Assembly: GCA_015067025.1 (NCBI GenBank)
Contig: SVNC01000011.1
Location: 1 to 64,000 of the forward strand
Reading direction: 5' to 3'
Source: Oscillospiraceae bacterium
GTDB taxonomy: Bacteria > Bacillota > Clostridia > Oscillospirales > Ruminococcaceae
DNA length: 64,000 nt
The stretch's first letter is position 1, and the number at the start of each line of letters is the position of its first letter. Below, one piece after another: positions 25,406-33,464 of this stretch. Under the pieces are notes generated by a model. It did not search any database. It saw nothing but the letters and a program-made list of their open reading frames with translations, and was not told where the DNA came from. The position numbers and the translations under genes were made by a program.

Positions 25406-25761
25406 AAACACCACCGATGTTTATAAAGGCAAGCAATACGGCAGTTTCAAACGATGGAAAACGATAAATTGTTGGTTATCGCTCCGCTGTGGTTATTGTA
25501 GCCCCCAACCCCCTTACCCCCTTCCCCCTTAGGGAAGGGGGATAAATGAGGGGCTACCGCCCCTTGTGACCCTTTGGGGCTACCGCCCCAACCCCCGTTT
25601 ATATCAAGGTTTGTAGGCTATTTGCCGCCTTGTTTTTGATTATAAAAATGCCGTAGGGGCGTCTATCAGACGCCCGCAATTCATCGTCAAAACGCAAACC
25701 GCCGTAGGCGGAACTGCCCGCGGGTGCAACCCTATAAACAACAATTTACCTGCCAAAGCAA
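25406..25761. repeat. Gene-free stretch of dispersed palindromes
   Basis: No gene is seen here. It contains a C/G-rich hairpin (25517-25541), two copies of GGGGCTACCGCCCC (25550-25563 and 25576-25589), and a solo GGGCGTCT/AGACGCCC palindrome (25652-25675) of the same family as the element at 15636-15769. Such low-complexity palindrome islands are common between operons in this bacterial group, from memory. Confidence 0.6.
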
Positions 25762-25787
25762 ACACCGTACATTTTACTGTACGGTGT
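25762..25787 (-). terminator. Terminator of the metzincin-lipoprotein operon
   Basis: A 9-bp stem ACACCGTAC/GTACGGTGT (25762-25770 with 25779-25787) 6 bp past the last lipoprotein stop. The T-rich tail is better on the plus strand, so it may work in both directions. Confidence 0.7.
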
Positions 25788-25793
25788 GTTTTC

Positions 25794-26795
25794 TTATTCA
25801 AAATATGAGCCGTAAAGGGCTTTGGCTTCCTCCCAGAACTCCTTATATCTTTTATATCTGTTCATTTTTGCATCCATTTTCTCTCCATAAGAAGTCGGCT
25901 CATCCGCTGAAAGATTAAAATTAATATACATTCTACAAACCCTGAATCCTTCTTCATCAATATTTGTAGTTCCAATGTTTTCGTCTATAAAAAGCAGGTA
26001 AGAATTATCTTTTTCCATCGGATATGCAATTTCACCCATTACAACACCCTCAGGGTGATTTTCAAGGAGCTTGGCATGTAACTCTAACTTCTCTTTCAAC
26101 TCTTTTTCTCGGGATTTCGCTATTTCTGCACCGTATTCAGCCTCAGATTTCTTCACTAAACGTTCTCCATCATTCTTAATAATTTGAATTACATTTTCTG
26201 ATATTTTGTAATACTCCTCCATTACATAAACCACTTCCCCCACCTTTATGGACGTACCGTATATTCCGTCATCTACTATTTCTTCAATAATAACAGGGGT
26301 GAGCGTATAAAAATAACAGTATGGATGATTAACTCTATTACCTACAGTCACAGAAGCTCTGGTCTCAAGGTCGGAGTTATCAAAGAAAAGCTGGCTGTAA
26401 CCAGTAAGAACTGCATTATAGCTATCTCCTACAACCCTCGCTTTTACAATCACTCCTTTTTTTTCTGCTTTGAATTCTTCAAAAGTATTTTCATCGTAAG
26501 GGTAATACCCATAAGGATCATAAGACTCACCTGTTTCATAATAATAATTTGTAAAGGTATAATTATCCTTATTATAAGAAAAGGTTTCACAATTTTCTTT
26601 TCCCTTTATCCAGTTTTCGTCCACCGATTCTGTACTTTCTGTAGCTTCTGAATCCAAAGAAGAAACGCTGTCTGTTGACGATATTTCACTATTTTGTAAA
26701 GAGCTTTCGCCACTACTTTGCAAAGGCTTTTCCGCACAGCCGAAAAGGGTTAATAAAGAGAGGATAAGTGATACAAGCTTTATTTTGTTTTTCAT
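25794..26795 (-). CDS. Paralogous lipoprotein D of a tandem family
   Basis: 333 residues, function unknown. Lipoprotein signal with lipobox LFGC (Cys20), then a Ser/Thr/Glu-rich linker (about 22-62) and an ectodomain of about 270 residues. It shares with its three upstream paralogues the core VVGDSYNA, TPVIIEEIVDD..YGTSIKVGEVVYV and YPMEKDNSYLLF, and ends EAKALYGSYFE. Linker and ectodomain are closest to lipoprotein C, but the first codons of the signal (VSLIL) match lipoprotein A, showing recombination. The start overlaps the stop of lipoprotein C by 4 nt. It is last in the operon. Confidence 0.85.
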   Translation of the reverse strand: MKNKIKLVSLILSLLTLFGCAEKPLQSSGESSLQNSEISSTDSVSSLDSEATESTESVDENWIKGKENCETFSYNKDNYTFTNYYYETGESYDPYGYYPYDENTFEEFKAEKKGVIVKARVVGDSYNAVLTGYSQLFFDNSDLETRASVTVGNRVNHPYCYFYTLTPVIIEEIVDDGIYGTSIKVGEVVYVMEEYYKISENVIQIIKNDGERLVKKSEAEYGAEIAKSREKELKEKLELHAKLLENHPEGVVMGEIAYPMEKDNSYLLFIDENIGTTNIDEEGFRVCRMYINFNLSADEPTSYGEKMDAKMNRYKRYKEFWEEAKALYGSYFE

Positions 26796-27799
26796 GGCAT
26801 TTCACTCCATTTCTTAAATAAATTACTTTTATCATATGGTGTGACACAACTTGCCAATATTTCATACGAATCCATAACCGAACAAGGATTGAATGGCGGT
26901 GCATCATCTGAAAGATTAAAATTCAGGTATGTTTTGCAAATCTTGACATTCTCTTCGTCAATCTCTTTATAGTCATGCTTTTCGGTTACAAAAAGCAAAT
27001 ACGATTTATCTTTTTCCATTGGATACAAAATTTCACCCATTGCTACCTTATCGGAGTGTCCACTTAAAAGTTGATTATGAAGATCAATTTCCTCGTTGTA
27101 TCGTCTTTCCGTATTTTGTGTCAATTCCTCTTTTTCAGGCAACGCCAATGAATTGAGAGTGTAATTTTTTTTGGCTTCAATAACCTTAATAGCATTATTC
27201 GACACTATATAATAGTTTTCTGTAACATAAACTATATCTCCTACTTTAAGGGATGTACCGTATGTTCTATCGTCGATTATTTCTTCTACAACAACAGGTG
27301 TAAGCACAATATGATAGCAGGGAGGATATGAAATTCTGTTTCCGACTGTTTTACCTGATTTATTTGCTGCGTCAGAATTATCAAAAAACAATTGATTATA
27401 TCCTGTGTAGAATGCGTTATAACTTTCTCCTGCGATTCTCCCCTTTATAAATATACCCGTTTCCTTTTTCGAAATGTATTTTTCAAGAGTAGCACCGTCA
27501 TACGGAGAAAATCCATGGGAATCATAGGTTTTATCGGTTTCATAATAGCTGTTAGTAAACGAGAAACTGTTTTTGTCAAATGAAAAGGTTTCACAATTTT
27601 CTTTTCCCTTTATCCAGTTTTCATCCACTGATTCTGTACTTTCTGTAGCTTCTGAATCCAAAGAAGAAACGCTGTCCGTTGATGATACCTCGCTATTTGT
27701 CACAGAGCTTTCGCCACTACTTTGCAAAGGCTTTTCCGCACAGCCGAAAAGTGTTAATAAAGAGAGGATAAGTGCTGTAAGCTTTATTTTGTTTTTCAT
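26792..27799 (-). CDS. Paralogous lipoprotein C with metzincin-derived tail
   Basis: 335 residues, function unknown. Lipobox Cys20, Ser/Glu-rich linker, and the family core (IAGESYNA, TPVVVEEIIDD, YGTSLKVGDIVYV, YPMEKDKSYLLF). Unlike its paralogues it does not end in LYGSYFE/D. Its last 30 residues, CSVMD...TPYDKSNLFKKWSEMP, align without gaps to the last 30 of the upstream metzincin (CSIMQ...TPYDKSNLIKKWSEMP), which include the Met-turn. This looks like a fusion created when a second metzincin gene between C and D was deleted. The stop overlaps the start of lipoprotein D. Confidence 0.85.
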   Translation of the reverse strand: MKNKIKLTALILSLLTLFGCAEKPLQSSGESSVTNSEVSSTDSVSSLDSEATESTESVDENWIKGKENCETFSFDKNSFSFTNSYYETDKTYDSHGFSPYDGATLEKYISKKETGIFIKGRIAGESYNAFYTGYNQLFFDNSDAANKSGKTVGNRISYPPCYHIVLTPVVVEEIIDDRTYGTSLKVGDIVYVTENYYIVSNNAIKVIEAKKNYTLNSLALPEKEELTQNTERRYNEEIDLHNQLLSGHSDKVAMGEILYPMEKDKSYLLFVTEKHDYKEIDEENVKICKTYLNFNLSDDAPPFNPCSVMDSYEILASCVTPYDKSNLFKKWSEMP

Positions 27800-27817
27800 G
27801 GCATATTACTCCATTTC

Positions 27818-28846
27818 TTATTCAAAATATGAGCCGTAGAGGTCTTTGGCTTCGTTATAGAGCTGTTTATAAAATTCAATATCATTAAGACACTCAAAAG
27901 CCTTGCTTTTTATTTCAGGTTCAATGCTTACGTCAAAGGGATATGCATAATAAGCAAGCTCCTTACTATCCCCTAAAAGCTCTTTTAAGTCATCAGATAT
28001 CTCTCCTGCCTTTTCTCTGATTATAAGCAGATATGTTCTTCCCTGCTCCAGCGGAAATGCTCTTTCGGAAACTATAGCCTTATCCTTATTATCTTCTGCA
28101 TAAGATAAAAGTTTTTTATGATTTATCGGGAAACTGTCAAAGTCTTCAAATATTCCCACATCCTGAAACCAATGATGGTTTGCCTCAGCTATAATAAGTG
28201 AATTTCTGTAATCCTGTATAGCTTTGCTATAATTCTCATTTATTACCCTGTAATCTTCCTTTAAATAATAGGTATCGCCCGCTTTTATACTGCTGTTTGT
28301 ACCATTAGCGTCAACTATAGCCTCAATCCTTACGGGTGTATAGACACAATCGTATCCTTTATAGTAAAACTCATCATCAAATTCACTTGACTGCCAATCA
28401 CCACAGTATCTACCATTGAGTGCATAGCTATCGCCTGAAACTGTTGCTTTTACAACAATGCATTTTTCGCCGTTGTCGGACAGCTTTAACAGTTCCTTTA
28501 CCCCCGTAATCATCTGACCGCCGAATTTCAGGTCTCTTTTATTAGCTTCTAAAGGGCAACTATCAATTTCGATATACGCTCCCTTTTCATCCGTGTGATT
28601 TTTCAGGTAATACTCATTTGTAACCTCATATCTATCATAGGAAAAGGAAAATGTATAGTATTCCTTTTCTTCATCCTTTTTATCAGCTGACTCTTCATCT
28701 TCAGATACCAAAGAAGCAACATCCGTTGATGATACCTCGCTATTTGTCACAGAGCTTTCGCCACTACTTTGCAAAGGTTTTTCCGCACAGCCGAAAAGGG
28801 TTAATAAAGAGAGGATAAGTGCTGTAAGCTTTATTTTGTTTTTCAT
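27818..28846 (-). CDS. Paralogous lipoprotein B
   Basis: 342 residues, function unknown. Lipobox Cys20, linker with VASLVSEDEESADKKDEEKE, and the most divergent ectodomain of the four: VSGDSYALNGRYCGDW, TPVRIEAIVD, SIKAGDTYYLKEDY and FPLEQGRTYLLII mark the shared core, while the middle carries a longer helical insertion. It ends EAKDLYGSYFE, 18 nt before the next lipoprotein start. All four are predicted to be tethered to the outer face of the membrane. Confidence 0.83.
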   Translation of the reverse strand: MKNKIKLTALILSLLTLFGCAEKPLQSSGESSVTNSEVSSTDVASLVSEDEESADKKDEEKEYYTFSFSYDRYEVTNEYYLKNHTDEKGAYIEIDSCPLEANKRDLKFGGQMITGVKELLKLSDNGEKCIVVKATVSGDSYALNGRYCGDWQSSEFDDEFYYKGYDCVYTPVRIEAIVDANGTNSSIKAGDTYYLKEDYRVINENYSKAIQDYRNSLIIAEANHHWFQDVGIFEDFDSFPINHKKLLSYAEDNKDKAIVSERAFPLEQGRTYLLIIREKAGEISDDLKELLGDSKELAYYAYPFDVSIEPEIKSKAFECLNDIEFYKQLYNEAKDLYGSYFE

Positions 28847-28864
28847 GGCATTTCACTCCATTTC

Positions 28865-29794
28865 TTAATCAAAATATGAGCCGTAGAGGTCTTTACACGC
28901 CTTCCATAATATTTCGTATTGATAGTAAAAATACAGAAAAAAATCAGTATCTTTATAAGAATCGGGTGCTGAGTCACCAAGATTTAAAACATACGGCCAG
29001 GTGTCATACATATCCATATCAAGAGAATTTGTAAGCTTTTCATTTTTTATAAGCACCAGATAAGACTTTCCCTGTTCCATAGGATAAGCATAATATAGTT
29101 TTATCGAATTATCATTTGTGTGAGCTTTAGAATAGTCAATTATTTTTTCCCTTACTTCAAAATCATTATATTCGTTTTCTATATAATTCTCTTTATCCTG
29201 TGCAAGTGTATCCTCCCACAGCTTAATAAGTTTTTCTGAAACTTTACTATACCATTCATGAACATAGACTATATCACCCTTGCTTACGGTAACTTTATTC
29301 CCTAACGAATCCACTACCTCCTCTATAAGCACAGGGGTAAAGACACCGTCCATATTTTTTTCATTGCTAAATAAGCAAGTATTTCCCATCTTGCTATTAA
29401 TTACACTAAAGCTCTCTCCTGCAATACTGACCTTTACATAAATATAATTATTTTCTTTGTAATACTGTATATATTCATCGTATTCTTTCACATAAGGAGT
29501 ATGAGGATCCATCATCCCTCCCCGCACTTCCATTTCATCTTTTGTAGTAAATCTGAAGGTTTCTCTGTCATATACAAATCCATCTGCTCCTTCGGGGGCT
29601 TTCAGAAATTGCTCCTTATTTTCATTAACTGTAGCTGACTCTTCATCTTCAGATACCAAAGAAGCAACATCCGTTGATGATACCTCGCTATTTGTCACAG
29701 AGCTTTCGCCACTACTTTGCAAAGGCTTTTCCGCACAGCCGAAAAGGGTTAATAAAGAGAGGATAAGTGATACAAGCTTTATTTTGTTTTTCAT
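28865..29794 (-). CDS. Paralogous lipoprotein A, first after the metzincin
   Basis: 309 residues, function unknown. Lipobox Cys20, linker VASLVSEDEESATVNENKE, and the family core IAGESFSV, TPVLIEEVVDSLG, VSKGDIVYVHEWYSKVSE and YPMEQGKSYLVLI, ending CKDLYGSYFD. Its ATG overlaps the metzincin stop by 4 nt (ATGA), so the metzincin gene's last codons include the ribosome-site leader of the lipoprotein module. This coupling argues that protease and lipoproteins act together. Confidence 0.84.
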   Translation of the reverse strand: MKNKIKLVSLILSLLTLFGCAEKPLQSSGESSVTNSEVSSTDVASLVSEDEESATVNENKEQFLKAPEGADGFVYDRETFRFTTKDEMEVRGGMMDPHTPYVKEYDEYIQYYKENNYIYVKVSIAGESFSVINSKMGNTCLFSNEKNMDGVFTPVLIEEVVDSLGNKVTVSKGDIVYVHEWYSKVSEKLIKLWEDTLAQDKENYIENEYNDFEVREKIIDYSKAHTNDNSIKLYYAYPMEQGKSYLVLIKNEKLTNSLDMDMYDTWPYVLNLGDSAPDSYKDTDFFLYFYYQYEILWKACKDLYGSYFD

Positions 29795-32457
29795 GGCATT
29801 TCACTCCATTTCTTAATCAAGTTACTTTTATCGTAAGGAGTTATGACCAATGTCGATAAATTGCTAATTTGCATTATAGAACAAGCGGTATATATTCCAT
29901 CAGTAGCACCACCTGCGTATTGATTGACATAATAACCTGTATGCTGTAAGAATAACGCATGCCCTACTTCGTGCGTTAAAGTTGCTAATTTTTGTTCTCT
30001 ACTATTCGTGCTAAATTGGCTATTTGTCAAATTCACAAATATTACCCCTCGTTCCACAGTACCATTCATAATAGCATCAGCCTGATCATCAGAAATCGAA
30101 GTTGAACTATTGTATGTACCATTAGGTATAAATACTGCATTTACTGTATTTTCAAAAGTACCAAATTCCTTTGAATAGACATCTACTAACAATCCATCCT
30201 CGGCATTTTCTGGCAATTCATATAAATAGGCACTAACGGTTATTTTATCCGTTATACCATTCCATTGCTCTATAGCATTCTTTACATCATTCATAGTGAA
30301 ATCTGATGTTTCATTTATACAGCCTTCATGTAATACCACATTTAATTGATAATGCCCTTGTTGTCCCTGATATGTGCCATCCCAGTATAGTTCGTGATTA
30401 TCCTCCGTCAATGTAAATATCTGACGATCATTTTCTACACCGCTCAGGTACATATTATCATTTTCATCACTTGCTACCCAATAGCCTGTCACTTTATTTT
30501 TTAATGCAAATCGTGATTTGCTTACTTTAACTATGTCCCAGCAATAATAAGGATTGGTTTCACTGCTGCATTGTGCAATTGTTAGTTGATTATTGTATGT
30601 AGATGATATTGCATAATTTACTTCAAGAATACTATCGCTCATTCCGGTTCTATAAAGAATATATCCACCTATTTGAGATAATTTAATACTCCATATCTGA
30701 GAAGGATTTGAGTACCATTCGATATGTTCATTTTCCTGTTCATTTTCGTTAAACTCAATCTCTCTCTTTTTCAAAGTATACCCTTGTCCTGTTAAACACA
30801 TCCCATCGTTTGCTCCATCAGTAACGGTCTTTAGCATATACGCCATACCATCCTTTAACGGTTCCCATTTGATAACAATACGAGGTTTTGAGCTTGAATA
30901 CTCACTCATATAAAAGGAACGTCTGTAGCTTGTGCTGGTTTCGTTTTTATTTTTAATCATTATACCTTTTTTTATATCTACAAATCCTAAGCTCCATTGT
31001 TTTGCAAATTCTGTAATATCAAACTGTATTGTTCCGCTACTGCTGATAGTTGCCGAGCCGTATACGCTACTCGATGAGGTATTAGCGTTTGCAAAAGTAG
31101 GATATGTTTCTGCCCAGTTGCTTATATTCGGCACTCTGAGCTCAAGGTTTGATGTTGCCGAATTACCTGTTCCCTCTGTCATATATAGTGTTGCACTTTT
31201 TATTTCACTGTATCTTAAAAAAGGAAATACAGAATGATTTTCAAGACCGGGAAAACGAAGTAATATTCGTCCTATACCAAGAGTACTATCCTGATATCCT
31301 GCAGTACCTATTGAATAAGAGCCGTAATTGGTAGTAGCTTTTCCGCTGTATATAGGAGTATCAATTATTGTTTTAGAAGTGCCGCTGCCTGTTGGTGCAA
31401 GAGCAATAGACGGGTCGATGGTTACAGGATAAACAGCTTCTGACTTTAAAAACTCCTCACTTATGGTTATAGTTATAGTATATTTATTATTTGCTTCTTC
31501 CTCAACAGCACTGTAATCAACAACACAGTCCTGTTCAACTATAGTTTTTGAAATTCTGGAGCTATCAAATACTATTACCTCGCTTATTCCGCCTACCTCT
31601 TCGTTTGTAGCAGGGTCAACCAAAACAAAGTAATCGCCTACATCAACAACTTTAAGTCCGTTAGTTGTAATAGTAAATGAAAATTCATTTATACCTTCAT
31701 AGGAATTTAAAACTATATCTTCCTTCATTCCATTGATAGACGCACTGTACTGTATAGTTGAATTTTCACCGAACACGTTATCATATTCAACATAATCTTT
31801 TTTGTGTCCGTAGGATGAAAGCTTTGTAACAATCTCAGAAGCTGACGCCTTTACGTCATCTTCTGTTTTTGGAGAAAATTCTATTTCGTATTTATCATTC
31901 TTTACGAGCATACCTGTTTCCTGAGATAAAACGCTTGGAAAAAAGGTATTTACATCATTTTCTTCATTAACGTAAATATATGCACCATTAAGCGATTTAT
32001 CTACTGAATCAACAGAGCTTGTAAGTTCGGTTTGCTTATCCCTCATTACACCGTATTTATCAGTATATTTTATCGGTTCATTAAATAAATACATTGTTTT
32101 TGAACCATCTTTATTTTGAAATATTGCCGTGTACTCGTCATTTTCCTGTAAATAAAGACGATTTACATTCATATTCGTTTTAATATCTTTAAGTGAAATA
32201 ATTTCAGGAATTTCAAAATCTGCAAGTTTGGCATTTGCCAACTGAAAAATATCAAGATCACCATCACTGTAAACATACTCATTTTCTGCTGTTTCAACAG
32301 ACGTTTCTTCATTAACAACAGTTTTTTCATCCGCAATTTGATCGGTAACAGTTTCGATTAAAACTTCTTCTGCAGAAACTAAGTTGCTTCCGATTAGAGA
32401 CACCATCATCGACATTGCGATTAGTAAACTAACAATTCTCTTTTTTTGCATTTTCAT
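29791..32457 (-). CDS. Secreted DNRLRE / ricin-like / metzincin metalloprotease
   Basis: 888 residues. Signal peptide about 1-29, an acidic segment, then the N-terminal region common in DNRLRE/WapA-like secreted proteins (about 70-350). A DNRLRE-type beta domain follows (about 355-535: KTIIDTPIYSGKATTNYGS..IGRILLRF..SARIVIKW-like pattern), then a ricin-type beta-trefoil-like segment (about 540-690) with repeated W and Q/N motifs. The C-terminal domain (about 695-888) is a metzincin: zinc motif HEVGHALFLQH (829-839) and Met-turn CSIMQ (859-863). The usual Gly at position 8 of HExxHxxGxxH is Phe here. No RHS repeats are present. It heads an operon with four lipoproteins. Confidence 0.8.
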   Translation of the reverse strand: MKMQKKRIVSLLIAMSMMVSLIGSNLVSAEEVLIETVTDQIADEKTVVNEETSVETAENEYVYSDGDLDIFQLANAKLADFEIPEIISLKDIKTNMNVNRLYLQENDEYTAIFQNKDGSKTMYLFNEPIKYTDKYGVMRDKQTELTSSVDSVDKSLNGAYIYVNEENDVNTFFPSVLSQETGMLVKNDKYEIEFSPKTEDDVKASASEIVTKLSSYGHKKDYVEYDNVFGENSTIQYSASINGMKEDIVLNSYEGINEFSFTITTNGLKVVDVGDYFVLVDPATNEEVGGISEVIVFDSSRISKTIVEQDCVVDYSAVEEEANNKYTITITISEEFLKSEAVYPVTIDPSIALAPTGSGTSKTIIDTPIYSGKATTNYGSYSIGTAGYQDSTLGIGRILLRFPGLENHSVFPFLRYSEIKSATLYMTEGTGNSATSNLELRVPNISNWAETYPTFANANTSSSSVYGSATISSSGTIQFDITEFAKQWSLGFVDIKKGIMIKNKNETSTSYRRSFYMSEYSSSKPRIVIKWEPLKDGMAYMLKTVTDGANDGMCLTGQGYTLKKREIEFNENEQENEHIEWYSNPSQIWSIKLSQIGGYILYRTGMSDSILEVNYAISSTYNNQLTIAQCSSETNPYYCWDIVKVSKSRFALKNKVTGYWVASDENDNMYLSGVENDRQIFTLTEDNHELYWDGTYQGQQGHYQLNVVLHEGCINETSDFTMNDVKNAIEQWNGITDKITVSAYLYELPENAEDGLLVDVYSKEFGTFENTVNAVFIPNGTYNSSTSISDDQADAIMNGTVERGVIFVNLTNSQFSTNSREQKLATLTHEVGHALFLQHTGYYVNQYAGGATDGIYTACSIMQISNLSTLVITPYDKSNLIKKWSEMP

Positions 32458-32709
32458 TTCATTCCTTTCTGATAAATTAGGCTTTATGTTTGAGAAAATA
32501 AAACGTGTGCAATAACACTCTCTGGCATTCTATTCCCTCAATATAATAATACCATCCATCCCCTCACAAATCAATACTATACTATTGCATTCTATATAAT
32601 ACACAAAAGATATTGGTACATTTTGGTAAAAACAAACAGTAAAGGGATTGTGTTACATAAGTTTTCGTAGAACAATTTCATAACTCGTAAAGAATTTTAT
32701 ATAAATCTC
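32458..32709. other. Divergent intergenic region, metzincin and RHH genes
   Basis: AT-rich, without a gene. AGAAAGGA precedes the metzincin ATG on the minus strand. A weak minus-strand promoter candidate (TTGATT at about 32571, TATTAT 16 bp further) is visible near 32549-32576 but is not compelling. Confidence 0.4.
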
Positions 32710-32738
32710 TTGACAAGTTATTAAATTTGTGCTACAAT
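32710..32738 (+). promoter_or_regulatory. Promoter of the RHH-clpB operon
   Basis: TTGACA (32710-32715), 17 bp, TACAAT (32733-32738), about 40 bp before the ATG. No CIRCE or CtsR-type operator is evident around it. Confidence 0.75.
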
Positions 32739-32778
32739 CAAATCGTGATAGAGAAAAACCGAAAGGATAGGATATAAT

Positions 32779-33438
32779 ATGAGTAAGAGCGTATATAGCT
32801 TAGTGCTTAGTGACGATATAGTGCGTGCTGTGGATAATCTAGCTTACAGAATGGGTATCAGCCGTTCCTCACTCATTGACAGGATTTTAGCTGAAAAGCT
32901 GTCGGTGGAAACTCCCGAAACAAGAATGAGGAGCATTATGGAAAACATGATGCGGATGCTTGATAACGACATTTTCAGACTACAGACCGCATCAGGCGAC
33001 AGCGGTATGCTCATCCGCAGTCCTCTACCCTACAAATATAAACCTACTATTCGCTATGCGGTGGAGCTTTGCCGTGAAGGAAATCATCTTGGCAAGCTGA
33101 AGGTGAGCTTCCGTACACAGAACGAAGCTTTATCCTCTGCTATAAATGATTTTTACAACTGCTTTTTAAAAATAGAATGCCATTATCTTAAAGGCATTGC
33201 CGATGTAATTGCAGAAATTGACGGCGACAGAATGGAAAGAACACTTAATATGCCCAAAACACGCAACGGTAAAGAGGTAACGCCTGACGAGATCGCATCA
33301 TCTATTTCCGAATACGTAAGATTTATTGATAAGCTTATAAAAATTTATTTTGAATATCTGTCAGACAGGAAAACAGCACTCCTGCTGATTGATAAATTAT
33401 ATAAAGAAAGAATGAAAGAGACTAAGATCATCCTCTGA
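32779..33438 (+). CDS. RHH-type N-terminal domain protein, unknown function
   Basis: 219 residues. The N-terminus ([36 protein letters not shown], read as two blocks at about 6-22 and 23-42) has the strand-helix-helix pattern of ribbon-helix-helix DNA-binding proteins. The remaining 170 residues form a mixed domain with [17 protein letters not shown] and a long helical end, not recognised. It lies 26 nt upstream of clpB and under the same promoter, so it may regulate clpB or itself; that is inference. Confidence 0.55.
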   Translation: MSKSVYSLVLSDDIVRAVDNLAYRMGISRSSLIDRILAEKLSVETPETRMRSIMENMMRMLDNDIFRLQTASGDSGMLIRSPLPYKYKPTIRYAVELCREGNHLGKLKVSFRTQNEALSSAINDFYNCFLKIECHYLKGIADVIAEIDGDRMERTLNMPKTRNGKEVTPDEIASSISEYVRFIDKLIKIYFEYLSDRKTALLLIDKLYKERMKETKIIL

Positions 33439-33464
33439 GAACAAAAGAAAGGTGGCATTATGAT

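Larger units (their letters stand above)
26640..29814 (-). repeat. Four near-identical 5' gene modules (leader, signal, linker)
   Basis: About 110-175 bp covering the ribosome-site leader (TGGAGTGAAATGCC before ATG), signal peptide, lipobox and start of the linker are repeated almost identically at about 26640-26812, 27647-27818, 28693-28866 and 29641-29814. Markers are shuffled: copies at 26.7 and 29.7 kb share VSL codons; 27.7 and 28.8 kb share TAL; the distal linker pairs instead as 26.7 with 27.7 and 28.8 with 29.7. This pattern points to gene conversion or unequal crossing-over. Confidence 0.85.

Noticed and set aside
25794-29794. Lipoprotein repeats as a transposon or phage cargo
   Set aside because: No transposase, integrase, inverted termini or tRNA-adjacent junction was found; the repeats coincide with gene starts and fit duplication with gene conversion.
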